The notes below the pieces were generated by a model. That model saw only the letters and a program-made list of their open reading frames with translations. It had not been told where the DNA came from and ran no database searches. From contig BCIH01000006.1 of the NCBI GenBank assembly GCA_002897115.2, forward strand, positions 319,250 to 383,249: a DNA stretch of 64,000 nucleotides, given 5' to 3'. Every line of letters begins with the position of its first letter. Positions within the stretch are counted from its first letter, which is position 1. The DNA comes from Prototheca cutis (Eukaryota; Chlorophyta; Trebouxiophyceae; Chlorellales; Chlorellaceae). The position numbers and the translations under genes are program-made. This document shows positions 1 to 11,219 of the stretch, piece after piece.

Positions 1-463
1 ATTCCACATGCAACCAACACGCCCAGCACCACGCTGGGCTGCCTCGGCATCCTAAGGCGGGCCCTCGGCGACATGGCCATGCCGGTGCAGGCTATACCAA
101 TATCCGGCACACGCCTGGCATGGCAACGCGCCGGGGCAATGCCTTGTAATTTCGTAACTCTACATGAACAGTCTCGCCCTCTGCGCTGGTGTTGGTGTTG
201 TGCAGTAGAGCATGGACGCGTCTGCACGCACGAAGGCCCCGCCGAGATTTTGAACCCCTCGTCCGGAGCGAAATCCTGCCCGCTGGGCCCGTTACTCCCT
301 TGCTTCCTCCCTTCGCCTCCCTCTCAACATATTCTTGCGTTTCTCCGAGGCATAGCCAATGCCAACCACACTCTTCACTCCCATCACATTGTCGATTGCA
401 TTGAAACTCGGTAACATCACTGTATAGTCCGCGCAGAATCATCAATGTGATGCTGTCCCCGGG
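1..463. other. 3' flank of the biotin gene, no gene seen
   Basis: This stretch lies downstream of the BIO3-BIO1 stop codon and reaches the window edge. The short open frames on both strands overlap one another, show no family resemblance and have no splice partners. It probably holds the 3' untranslated region of the biotin gene. Confidence 0.5.
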
Positions 464-3400
464 TCAATGGCCCGCACGCTGCACATGGAGGATGGCCTCT
501 CGGACACGGTCAACCAGCCCACGGACAGTGGCCTGATCGGTCATGGGCGTGGCCAGAACATAGAGAACTGGTCCTAGCGGCCGGGCAAACACGCCACGGG
601 CCCGCAGCGCGGCGACGGCGGCCTCGGCTGCGGCAGAGCTGTAGTCGCGTGTCCCGCCGCCACCTGGCACCGCCAGCTCCACCGCGAGCACGGTCCCGAG
701 TGCCCGGACCCCAACGACGCCCGGCAGGCGTGATAGCGATGCCACCGCGGCCTCGCCCCACAAACTCAACGGTGCCCCTGAGGCATCGGCGGCCTGCAAT
801 GCGGCCGCATTGGGGTTGAGCGCGGCCGATGCATAGGCGCTCTGTGCGGCCAGCGCCGCGGCGCACCCCGGGGCATGGCCTGTAAAGGAGTGCCCATGCA
901 ACAGCGCATCCAGCTTGCTTTCCCCTGCGCGTGTTTTTTGGGCCATGTGTGTGCGTGGTGTTAAATGTTGGTGAAGTTGACGTGCAGCGCACGGATACGC
1001 ACGTGTTATCTCACACCCCTCTTCTTCCGAGCAGCACACGAGAGCAGTCTCCCCTCCCCACCAAATAGTCACCCCTTTCAAAGGCCACGAACCTTTGAAT
1101 GCATCAAAGACCCAATCAGCAGCCAGCGTGACTCCCAGGGGCGACATCCCCCCCGTGAGGAGTTTGCCGTAGCAGGCAACGTCTGGATTGACGCCCAGCA
1201 GCGCGGCGCCCGACCGCGACCCCAGACGCCAAAACCCCGTAAACACTTCGTCAAAAACGACGACCATGCCGCGGCGCCGGCACTCGGCGACCAACGCGCG
1301 CTGGAAGGCTGGGTCCACCAGGGTCATGCCGCCTGCGCCCTGCACCACAGGCTCCAGCACGCACGCTGCCAGGCGGGGGGTGCCCACCGCCGCCTGCACA
1401 TCCAGCCACGCGCTGATTGCGGCGGCATATGCCGCTTGATCAGTTGGACGGGGGGCAAACACGTCCGCCAGGCTGTGGAAAGCATGGTCCGGGTCGAGCG
1501 CCGCCGCAAAATTCTCGCCCTCACCTCCGCTTTCGCCGTCATTCACAACTCCTTTATCGGCACGCCAGGCGCCGTCCTGGACTGCCAGTGTCGGAGGGTC
1601 GAGGAAGGCACCGCGGCCGACGTACCAAGGCGTCTGGCGCCGACCCGTGTACGGCGAAGGCGCCACCGCGTCCATGGCGCCCAGCGTGTCCCCGTGGTAT
1701 GCGCCCCGGAGCCCCACCACACCCAGTTGCTCGTCATTTCCCACGGGGTGCCTTCCTTGTGCCGCCCGTGCACTGGCATATGCGCGAAAGGCCATCTTGA
1801 GCGCCACCTCCACCGCCGTGGAGCCGTTGTCCGAGTAAAACACGCGGGAAGCCCAGCCTTGCCCCGGGCCACTACGGAGCAACGCTTCGGCCAGTGCGAC
1901 CCCGGGTTCGTGCGCGGTTTGCGAAAAGATGACGTGGCCGTACCGCCCCGCGGCCGCAGCCATGGCCCTCCGCACGACGGCCTGACCCGCGGCATTCAGG
2001 CCTTGCGTCCACCATGCGCCGGCTGCGTCGTACAGTGGCTCCAGACCTGCCGAGTCGTGGTCACCGTCGGCGGGCGAAAACGCCAGCACCGCCTCGCCCT
2101 CTCGGGCTTCAAACACCGTGACGGCCGCGTCCTCGTGCGCGTGCTGGAAAAATGGCCACCACAGCACGCTTTTTGCCGTGCTTTCCAGCTGTTCCAGGCG
2201 CTCCACGCGGGCGGCGTGCGACGTGAACACGTCGGCGCGCAGGTTGTCAAAGGCGGGGGCCGACCGCACCAGCCATTCCGCCAGCGCCGGGTCCATCGCC
2301 GGCGGTTCCTCGGCCTTGATTGGCTCGGGTTCTCGCGTCACCGCCACATCAATCGTGTCCAGTGCCGACAGCAGTGACACTCGCCGGTCGGAGGACGACG
2401 AGCGTGGGGCAGTAGGCGGTGATGCTGAGGAGGAGCCGCCTAACAGCGGCGATTCCAACCCGCCGGCTTTATCCACACCCGCTCCGACGACTGCGCCATT
2501 GTCGCCCTGCTGCACCACCGCCTCTGTGTCATTCCCACCGGCAGCGCTGACATCGCTTTGCAGTCGTGGCAAGGGCGGCAGACGGATGACCTGTGTTTCA
2601 CGCGACGGGAGCAGTGATGCCAGTGCGTCGACGTTGCCGGCGGTTTCTTCGGCCACGCAGACAAAGGGCACGGCGATACCTCGTGCCCGCAGCGCCTCGT
2701 ATGCAGTGAGTGTTGTGGAGATGCCGCCGAGGCGGCCGTCGCCCACGAGCAGCGCGGGGGCCCGCAGCGCGCGCAGCGTGTCGGCCTGCGGCGTGCCATC
2801 CGGCCCGGGGCTGCCCACGCCGCCGGCCGTCTCCACCAGAGCCAGCCGCTCTCCGCGGAGGAATGGGCCCCGAGCATCATAGATTGACAGCTCGGACTTC
2901 ACTGCGGCCAGGACATCCGAGGCGGAGACGGAAGGTGGGGTTGTGGCTCCAGACCCGGTCGCCGTCCCATTCCCACCACCATCGCGGCCATCGGCGGCGG
3001 CGGCCACATGCGGGCTGACTGCCGGGGCCCAGGCAAACAACGTCTTGGCGAGCCGGCTCGCGCTCTGCCGGGGTCCGCACGACGCAGCCCGGTCGTGCCG
3101 TAGCAGCCGTGCCGCGTGGGGTCCCGTATCTGTCACGCCGCCGCAGCATTTGGCCACAGTACTTGAGTCATCGTCAGCGGGGTACCCCGTCTGAACGGGC
3201 TTGACATACAGCAGGCTCCCCTGCTCTTTTCGGTGTTTGTTTGTAGATACAGCGTGTATGTTGACAATGCATTTTTTTGGGGGGGGGTTACAATGGAACG
3301 CCGAATGCAATATTGGATCCAGCGATCCCGATACGACGATGCCCACCAACCCTCCAATCCCAGGAACAGACTCTTGCAGTTGTTCCTCCCTCCCCTCTGT

Positions 3401-3708
3401 TTCTATCGCACACACAAGGCACACAAGACGCNCACACACACACAAAAAGGGTAGCACATTGTTGTTCCCATTGTGCAGAACATCACAAAACCTCCAACAC
3501 GCACCTCTGCCCTGGCCACAGCGGCGGCCAGGCCGGCAGACACGAGGGTCTTGCCCACGCCGGTGTTGGCTCCCCACACGACCAGCGTGGGGAATCCCAG
3601 GGGGATGCGCCCATCGCCAGACCCCGTGCTCAGCAAGCGCGCTTGCCGCAGGGCCAGCAGCCACTGCCCGGCACTGCGTGAGCCCCGCATGGGTCCTGGA
3701 TCTAGCAC
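464..3708 (-). CDS. BIO3-BIO1: Bifunctional dethiobiotin synthetase / DAPA aminotransferase (BIO3-BIO1 fusion)
   Basis: Fused biotin enzyme carrying out the two steps from KAPA to dethiobiotin, as in plants, where it is mitochondrial. Exons (minus strand): 3505-3708, 1093-3220, 464-924; phases agree and give 930 aa. The first 30 or so residues are basic and look like a mitochondrial presequence. The BioD half opens with the P-loop GANTGVGKT, followed across intron 1 by the substrate loop KPVQTGYPADDDS and VETAGGVGSPG. The BioA half has the PLP-fold motifs YHGDTLGAMDA, VVFDEVFTGFWRLG and CYGKLLTGGMSPLG (the Lys binds PLP), then GHSFTGHAPGCAAA after intron 2. Plant fusions are about 830 aa; the extra length lies mainly in two low-complexity stretches in and just after the BioD half. 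The start at 3708 is the only ATG open in the exon 1 frame. One N at 3432 is intronic. Confidence 0.93.
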
Positions 3709-4223
3709 CGAGCCGGCGCTTGCATGGGACCCCCGCCGGAAACCTGCGTTTCAAAGGGAGTCGACCACCGCCGAAACCCAGTGCCCCATGCAACGGTGAC
3801 GCTGTCGATCTGGCTGCCCAGCCCCTCTTTTTAAGATGAACAATCTGGTGGTGTTGTTGGGCACATGATGATGCGTGCGTGCATGCCTTGCTGGACATTT
3901 GATGACGCGATCGCTCGCTGTCGGGGCATATCCCACCCTTGCATCACATGGCGCGCCCTACTTTCAGTTGGTTCTTTCGTTGACGGATTTGCTCAGGTCA
4001 TGCTTCACACCTCCGGACATCATCATATCAATAGGAATGAAATGGGTTTGCAATGGGTTTCCTAGAGCATCATGTTTGCGACACAAGTGGCAGCACATTC
4101 GGAGCGACAAGCCCCAGCAACACGTGTACTGCGTCGAGTATCGTTTTCCAATGCAACCAAGTTTTGGTGAACAAACGGACCCCACCATAAAATCCAACCA
4201 GAAGCAGGAGAGTGCAGCCTGGT
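3709..4223. other. Intergenic, BIO3-BIO1 promoter side and DUF707-1 3' flank
   Basis: About 0.5 kb between two minus-strand genes. It should hold the promoter and 5' leader of BIO3-BIO1 and the 3' end of the first DUF707 gene. I see no coding exon or RNA gene. Confidence 0.5.
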
Positions 4224-5877
4224 CTAGGCGTGGCAGGCGTGGGTCTTCAGCCCCTGGGATAACGCAGCAGCTTTCCTCAGCTGCCGCCGTCGGACAACGT
4301 AAAAGACGGCGAAAAGGCCAACAGAGCATTGCATGAACAGCAAAAGCTTGCTGAGACTGTAGCCTATGTTCCACTTGTAAGCCGCGAGCAGTTCCTGGTC
4401 CTTGGCAGGATGCCCGGCCAAAGGCCCCGGCTCCAAGTTTATTGTCACTTCCCCGGCCAGCTCGCTGGCTCCAGTCGCAACGGTTCCCAGCCCGCAATAG
4501 TCGTGTGGCGGCAGGGCATAGCCCTCGGACTGGTTCAGAGGGATGCCGCCAAACACGACCCGGGCAGGCCACGATGTGAGTCCTGCATTTTGGTGGGTGG
4601 AGTTGGTGGCGGTGTGGGCGGGCGGTTCCAGCGCCGCAGACAGGTCTTCCGAATGCAGATGCGGGGTGAGGGGGCCACCACCCATAAATAAGCCCGGCCC
4701 TTGCCTCACCAAGTGCGCGCCATGCTGTCTCGTTGATCCCGTTGACCTGCATCAGGGCGTTGTACTCTTGCTGCGCAGACCTGCAGAGGGCGGTTGATTT
4801 TGACGGATGAGGTCGCCGCACCGTCCTCGGGCGGTCAGCAGCGCCACTTCCTGGGCACAAGCAACACAGCTCCTCGCGGCCCAACCACAGAAAGGAAAGC
4901 CCAACGCCGCACCAACGGACCAGCCTTTTGGGTGTTTGAGGCCGTAGATGGGCCGCTTTGCCGTTTGGGACTTTGGGTGGAACATGCAGCTGGCGTCGAT
5001 GACGGCGATGCCAGTGCGTGGGTATCCCAACTTGAACGGCCAGAGCATGTCCAGGCCCCAGCCGGTGTGTGCGTCTGCCAGGTTTGGCAGCACGACGTCT
5101 TGGTAGACGGGCATGGCAAATATCGGCGCCATCACCTCCACAAAGGCCGTGTACCTGAGCTCCAACCCGGCCTGCCGCTTGACGATGGGCCAGACCGAGT
5201 GCGACCCCGCGTGGTCGCACACAGAGAGCTGGGCCGCGCTCAGGTTGCGGCGGGCAGCCACGTCAAAGGCCACGTCGATGGCGCGGGTGGACATGATGAG
5301 GTCGTCGTCGGCCACCATGACATAGTCGTACCGGCGCCGGATGCGGTCCCAGTATGCCGAGGCTGCGAGTTCGTGTGCCAGGCGCCACTTGACGCTGGGC
5401 TTCCGCAGGACACCTATGCACTCTGGGCAGTCCCAGTTGGGGTTGCCGCCATAGTACAAGGCAAACAGGTCAAAGGACCTCTGCGCACCGGCCTCCAGCC
5501 ATCTGGGGGGAGATGGCAAAGTGCGAGTTGCGGGCTCGCCTTGTGTCGTGAGACGACAAACAAACAAACATGCAAAGCAAGTGAAACCCAAGTACGTTGC
5601 ATGACTCCAGAAGGCTGTGCAAAGCGAATTAGGAACCCAAACGCATCACTCAATGAACTCACATGTGCGAGTGCATGGAATTGTCGTCCATGGACGCGAT
5701 GACGAGGTAGGGCCGCTCGCATTTCCACCCCTTCCACTCCACGGAACCAGGAGCAACAATCCCATCGACTACTAATGAAATGTGAGCTTCGCCGGGCCCC
5801 TCCTTCTCCCGTGATGGAGCTTCTGCTGTCACCGTCGGCGAGAGCAGCGCCAGCACCACCAGCCCCAGCACCAACAT
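4224..5877 (-). CDS. DUF707 family membrane protein, copy 1
   Basis: Four exons (5663-5877, 4921-5502, 4710-4780, 4224-4645) give 429 aa. Residues 1-19 form a signal peptide (MLVLGLVVLALLSPTVTA). The central domain matches DUF707 (PF05212), a glycosyltransferase-like fold of unknown activity: ALYYGGNPNWDCPECI, an acidic patch VMVADDDLIMS, RYTAFVEVMAPIF and GWGLDMLWP. After it come NGINETAW and RVVFGGIPL, then a transmembrane segment (LLLFMQCSVGLFAVFYVV) followed by a basic RRRQLRK tail, so the protein is probably a luminal domain with a C-terminal anchor. The downstream minus-strand gene at 7052-8927 is a clear paralogue with introns at the same places and phases (2, 2, 1) and an identical 71-nt exon 3. 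Function unknown; the domain call is firm. Confidence 0.9.
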
Positions 5878-7051
5878 GGGTGCCCTCGCTCCTGCACTGT
5901 TTCCGACGCGATTGAGCATGAGAATAATGAACCACACTTCTCGAGTCTTTCCGGTCCGCGGGATCTCGCACCTTCGCAAGCACCAGCAGTTGTCGGCCCG
6001 CGAGATGCTTCGTCCGACCTACAACACCAGGTCCAGAATCCGCCGCGAGAAAGCTACGCTGTCATCCAGCAGACTTCCGTGCACGCATGAAGGCATCAAG
6101 CGTCAACGCATGCCCATTAAACAAAATAAAGATGGCTGGTCGTCTCTCGCGCGATAAAAAAATGGGTCGTACTGCTCAAGCCACAGCGCCATTGGTGATG
6201 CAACACAGATTCGAGGCAGGACCCAGATCAACTTCCTCTCAGGGAGTTGAGGGAGGCGGCCGTGATTACTCCAATGCCAAGGTCTCAGAGCCATGATCAG
6301 CCCTATAATTTTCATGCTATTTACATTACATCATCATTGTTGGAATGGACGGCGTCGTATCTGTAGCCAAATGATTCGGTTGCCGAGGATTGTTATTCGA
6401 CGGTTGAGATCCTCGCTCGATGGGTCCAACATCCATTCAACGCACGCGCCGGTATCGGACGCAACACTCCCAGGCATTGATGCCGGAAATATACAAGACT
6501 CGCTCGAGGATACAGTGCGACGGGCCGGTCTGGGATGTGCTCCTTGGTTGGTCAGTCGGTGGCTGACAGATCGCTCACAGCTGGTCGGGCGGATCTGGTG
6601 TTCACGGATACCACAACTTCCCAAGGTCGTTGGCGCACCAGTACGGCACCCAGAATTTCCATACGTCACATCAAGATTGAAGACGTGTTATAGACCGTGA
6701 TGCAATGAATCATCGTGGGTTACCAAGTCGAGTGAATGGGCACGGCAAGGATTGCGACGTGGGGCACAGTCGCTAGGCTTGCTTCCACGCAATGCACAGG
6801 AAGGAGCCAGGCAGATATCAATGAGCACACTCGGTGCAGGCGGGCAATCAAAAGCTGCAGGAACGATGCATTTGACAGTGGTGAGTTTATTTTGCTGGGC
6901 CACAGTTGTCAAGGACGACGGATGTGAAGCGCGGGATTAGGAAGCAACTCCCAAGACGACCAGATGTGGGCGGGCCGATGGGATTCCTGCTGACGCAAGC
7001 CGCACGCATGCTCGGTTTATTGGACTGGGCACAGCATGCTTTTGCGGCGTA
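5878..7051. other. Intergenic between the two DUF707 genes
   Basis: About 1.2 kb of lower-GC sequence. It should contain the promoter of DUF707 copy 1 and the 3' end of copy 2. Open frames here (for example plus-strand 6293-6700) have no recognisable domain, biased codon use or splice partner, so I treat them as chance. Confidence 0.5.
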
Positions 7052-7620
7052 TCAGATGCTGACCAGGTGCTCCTTGGCTGCTGGTACCGAGGGCTCCCGG
7101 TGCCGGCGTCTCTGCCTAAGCCACGNGACAAAGAGTGCCGCGCACACCTGTACAAACACCAGCGTCTTCCACGTGGGGACCGTACTGGGCCCGGCAGGGG
7201 CCAAAGACGCCACATCATGGCTGGGTGCGAGCGTGCGTGGCCGCACCGGCACACTGTCTTTCCTTGTCACATCGCAGTAATCCTTTTTGGCCAATGAGTA
7301 CTTCTTCTTGCCCTTTGGTAACCGCACGCTGCGAAACACCACTTTCTCGGGGGAGTCCGGCAGGCCTGCACAGGATGGGGGGGATGGAGTGAAGTGAGGG
7401 CAGGGTGGGTGGCTTGAGGCGCTGTGTGTCTCTTACCCATGACCGGCCGGTCGAGCCCAGACTATGCCGCAGTAGAGCGCAACGCTGTTTCCATGGCCGA
7501 ATCGGATACACGGAGGGCATGTGAGTTGCAAGTCGTGGACGGCAGCACACATTGCATCGGTGCAAACAAGGAGGATGCGCGGAAAAACAAGGCCCGTCAG
7601 GCGCCGGCGCCCGCCCCCCG

Positions 7621-7654
<34 letters not shown>

Positions 7655-8927
7655 CCGTCCATGCCCCCTCAATCTCGAGTGCGCCATGAACCCTCACCGA
7701 AGTCTTGCCACGAGGTACTGTTGATGCCATGTTTCTCCATGATGAACCTCATCTCCTGCATTGGCGTCCTGAGGGCCAGCGGAGGAGGGCATGGTGGTCA
7801 TGCATATTTTAGGGAGGGTTGTCGTCACATCCATGAACAAATGCCATCATACATGTATGTGCAGATGATTGCCTTGCTCCCGGCACCACACACATGCAAG
7901 CTTCCGTGTCGGCCCAGCCCGTTCCCCCCACCCCCTCGTCCGCACCATCCTCGTGGGTGTCTGGGCTGACTTCCAGCATCTCTGCCATGCGTTGCCAGCG
8001 ACAGACGCATGCAGACGGCATCGACGACGGCCACCCCCTTGCGTGGGTAACCCAGCACCCGCGGCCAGACCGCATCCAGGCCCCAGCCCGCACAGGCTTC
8101 CGCCAGACTTGGCATCACCACGCGCTGGAGCACGGACATCGAGACGACAGGGGCCACAATCTCAACAAACGCCGTGTACCGCAGCTCGGTGCGCGGCTGC
8201 TGCACCAGCACCGGCCACGTGGCCCGCCGCGTGGCCCGCGGACACATCGCCATCTGCGCCAGGCTCAGCTTACGTTCCCTGACCACGCCAAACGCCACGT
8301 CAGCGTCGTGTGCCGAGGCCAACACGCCGCCGTCGGCCAGCATGACTCGGCGGTACCGTGCCGTGAGCTGTTGCCAGACCGGGCTCTCGGCCAGCACCCG
8401 CAGCAGCTGCCACTTGGTGCCCGGGGCGCGGAGCACGGCGATGCACTGCGGGCAGGTCCAGCTCACGTTTCCCCCAGAGTAAAGAGTAAGCAGATCAAAG
8501 GAACTAAAGTCGTCATATCCCTCCAGCCACCTGCGGCCAGCCCATGCTCAGCCAGGGTTGGTTGAGGGTCANGCACACTGNCTTCTGCTGGTGCCGATGG
8601 GGGTGGCTCAGGGCTATGCCCGAGTACAGACAAAACGAAATGCTGACCATGTATCAGGTGCGGCAGTACCCGTGACCAGAAACGCCCATGGTCGTACCTG
8701 TGGCTGTGCCCCGCAGGCTCGCGCACGTCGACGATGATCAGATTCTGACGCCTGCACGGGGGATGCCGCCACTCCAACCGGCGCATCACCTGTTTTCCAT
8801 CAGCATCGATGGGTTTCAACACCTTGTCCAATAGAATCTGCTCCCAGATCACCGCCGTATCCAGAGCGGCCGCCACGGAGCATAGCCACCACAGGCCGAG
8901 CCCAACTGCTAGGCCCCGCCTGGCCAT
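7052..8927 (-). CDS. DUF707 family membrane protein, copy 2 (diverged paralogue)
   Basis: Exons 8698-8927, 7946-8530, 7698-7768 and 7052-7365 give 399 aa. The layout copies the neighbour: signal peptide (GLAVGLGLWWLCSVAAA), DUF707 domain (LTLYSGGNVSWTCPQCIAVL, RYTAFVEIVAPVV, GWGLDAVWP), a KHGINSTSW block matching NGINETAW, a VVFRSVRL block matching VVFGGIPL, and a C-terminal membrane helix (TLVFVQVCAALFV) with a RQRRRHRE tail. Intron phases 2, 2, 1 are conserved. The acidic patch VADDDLI of copy 1 reads LADGGVL here, so any metal or nucleotide-sugar role of those residues may be lost. Intron 3 carries a run of 33 C (plus strand). Single Ns at 7126 (coding), 8572 and 8581 (intron). An in-frame ATG lies further upstream, but 8927 gives the signal peptide. 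Confidence 0.88.
7621..7653. repeat. Poly-C tract, 33 nt
   Basis: Uninterrupted C on the plus strand (G in the transcript) inside intron 3 of DUF707 copy 2. Length may be affected by assembly. Confidence 0.95.
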
Positions 8928-9409
8928 GCCCGAGTCACTCGTCTGGCGGCACCAGGACTCACATTTTCCAACAATTCGAGGCGGAATTTCACATGCAGCT
9001 ACAATGCTAGTCATGCATGCGCGGTTCGACCCCGCTTGCTGTTGTCTTGACGCGTTTGGCGCAGTTTCAGGTGGGAGCTTCAGGACGGACTGTCCGAAAG
9101 CCCCAACACGGACCGATGAGCCCCAGCCGGGCGCAGTCGTAGACACCGCAATGGATCAGTTTGATACAGTGTTAGAGAAGCACATGTCCATTGAAATTAT
9201 GTTGACGCTGTGTCTGTGCTGCCGTTGGCCTTGCCCGGCTGGCTTGTCTGTGCAGAGTCACTCCACTCCAGACAGCTCACCCAGAGGGGTTTCGAAGCTT
9301 TGCGCAACGGGGGATCGTCCTGAAGCGTGACGGCCGCTCCCAAGGCCAACTTCCATTCATCATGGACGGCTCGTGCAAATTCTAGTATTTGTTGTTGGCA
9401 CATTGTCCG
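8928..9409. promoter_or_regulatory. Divergent promoter region, DUF707-2 / plastid protein
   Basis: The genes on either side start head to head, 482 bp apart, so both promoters must lie here. I see no motif I can name with confidence. Confidence 0.45.
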
Positions 9410-10742
9410 ATGGCGCTGGCGCTCGGGCATTTGCGGAGTCCGCTCCCGTGTCCTGGTGCTCGGGCACGCCGAGCTGTGGTGGCCCGCGCAGAGCCCCCGC
9501 AGCAGCCGCAGCCTGGGGAACGGATCCTGCCTTTCCTGCGCACACCTGGAGATATTCTGGCGCTAGGTCCCCGTGCGGCACTGGGTGCCTTGCGGGCTGG
9601 GCCGGAGCTCCTTGCCCAAGTGTGCGTGGAGAGGGTGGTGCTAAGCCAGGCATGCAAATTTGGTCTGTTCCTGGATCCCTACCCCCTGCGCCCCATGCCT
9701 TGGAAGCGTTGTTTCCCACCCCCAACCCTCGTGCACGCCAAGCCCCACAGATCTCTGGACCTGCAGCGCCTGAGCAGCATCGTGAGAGACTCACGCCCGC
9801 TAGACCAGAAACAGGCCGAACTGTTCGAGGTCCGCAGGGAGGAGATTATGGCAGATGGGCTGCGTTTAATCTGTGGCTGCATTTGCTGCACAGTGGTTTG
9901 TCGTTCCCAGCACCGGGTCCTCCCTGCCGGCGCATGTATGCATGGAAACTTGGCCCCGACGCGACCCCAAAGCTGCCACAGCACCACCGCCGTTCCAATC
10001 GCCTGCCCAGGTGGTGGAGGCACGGGTCGCGCAGTACGTGGAGCAGGGCGCGACGCTGGAGGAAAGCTTGCGGGCCGGGGTCGCGGCCGCGTTGCCCCAG
10101 CAGCTCAAGGATGCCATTCCCGAACCCCTGCGTGGGTCCCTGCTGGGTGGGAGTAAAGGCTGCCACTCGACCGCGGCGGACGCTGCGCCGGCAGGCATTC
10201 AAAACGACAGCTCTGTGGCGGCTTGCAGCAGCGACGCGGGCGAAGACACGGGGCCCTGCGGTGCACTTCCCAGGAAACCGGCACGCAAGCGTCACTCGTT
10301 TGCCAACGACCTCCTGCGCCACAACCACACCGGCCCCACCCGTGCCGACCATACCAGCACGACAAACCTGGAAGACAGCGACGAAGCAGAGGGTGGCGAC
10401 GGCAGGGCCTCCGTTGCCGGGCCTCCCGACCCCCGCGAACCTGCACCTGCGGAACTGGAGGAGGTGCGGATGGCCGTCGAGCCGCTGCTGTCGGCGCTGG
10501 TGGAGCTCAAGACCGGGAGCGAGCCGTCGCGGGCGGTTCTGGCGCGGATCAACCTCCAGGACGCACGCGAGACCATGACTCGCCGGCTGGAGCAGCTGGA
10601 AGCCCTGGCCGCCAAGACTGTTGCGCCTGCTGATGAGCCAAGCACCACAGGTTCCACGGAACCAGACCCGGACGCAATCCCAACGGCCATCGCCGAAGCG
10701 CGGGCGCTGCTGCAGGAAGCGGAGACGCTGCTGGCACTGTAG
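9410..10742 (+). CDS. Unknown protein with a plastid-type transit peptide
   Basis: Three exons (9410-9621, 9751-9829, 10011-10742) keep phase and give 340 aa. The N-terminus is rich in Ala, Arg and Pro and ends near RARRAVVARAE, as chloroplast transit peptides do. Then comes a compact motif (GERILPFLRTPGDILALGP), a predicted helical stretch (LQRLSSIVRDSRPLDQKQ), an Ala/Gln/Glu-rich helix (VVEARVAQYVEQGATLEESL), a long low-complexity acidic and Ser/Thr-rich linker, and a C-terminal helical pair (EEVRMAVEPLLSALVELK; QEAETLLAL). I do not recognise a catalytic motif or membrane segment. It may be a structural or assembly factor of the plastid, but that is a guess. It starts head to head with DUF707 copy 2. 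Confidence 0.72.
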
Positions 10743-10930
10743 CAGTGCATTTTGAATGGTGGTTCTTGGGAGGGATGTGCTCCGCTGGAACGCAGGGCAT
10801 GCACTTGCCAAGTTGTCTTTTTTTCCTTGGGAAGTAAACCACAGACGCACAGCTGCAAGCCCCATTCCTGTGATGATGAGTGCTGGGTTCCTAGAATGCC
10901 AAAACGTACAGACACACACTCAAACAGGAG

Positions 10931-10976
<46 letters not shown>

Positions 10977-11219
10977 TCTATTCAATGTGTACCTTGCCTG
11001 GGCAGTGCAACATTTCACAACCAGCGTCGGACGGGCAAAACTGACGCAGGGAACTGAGCACCTAGGAAAACGACTAATGCCAACGCTGGGGCAAGGGGGT
11101 GGGTTTGCTGTGGGGGACAGGTGGGGACTCGACTCCGCTCAGGATGTCCATGGCTGATTGAGCGCCCATCTCCATTTCCCGCGCCCAACCCCCCCGAACA
11201 CACATTGTCGCCATCGTCC
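10743..11219. other. Convergent 3' region with poly-C tract
   Basis: The plastid protein gene and PEX7 converge here, so both 3' ends lie in 477 bp. The centre is a run of 44 C at 10932-10975. No coding exon seen. Confidence 0.5.
10932..10975. repeat. Poly-C tract, 44 nt
   Basis: Uninterrupted C on the plus strand, preceded by A-rich sequence, between two convergent genes. Confidence 0.95.

Noticed and set aside
965..2377. 470-codon plus-strand open frame opposite BIO3-BIO1
   Set aside because: Antisense shadow of a GC-rich exon. The minus strand has full enzyme motifs; the plus frame has none.
6293..6700. 135-codon plus-strand frame between the DUF707 genes
   Set aside because: Mixed composition unlike neighbouring exons and no recognisable motif.
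7433..7490. Possible extra exon in DUF707 copy 2 ending at a good GTAAGA donor
   Set aside because: It breaks the phase and has no counterpart in copy 1; direct joining of exons 3 and 4 keeps both frame and homology.
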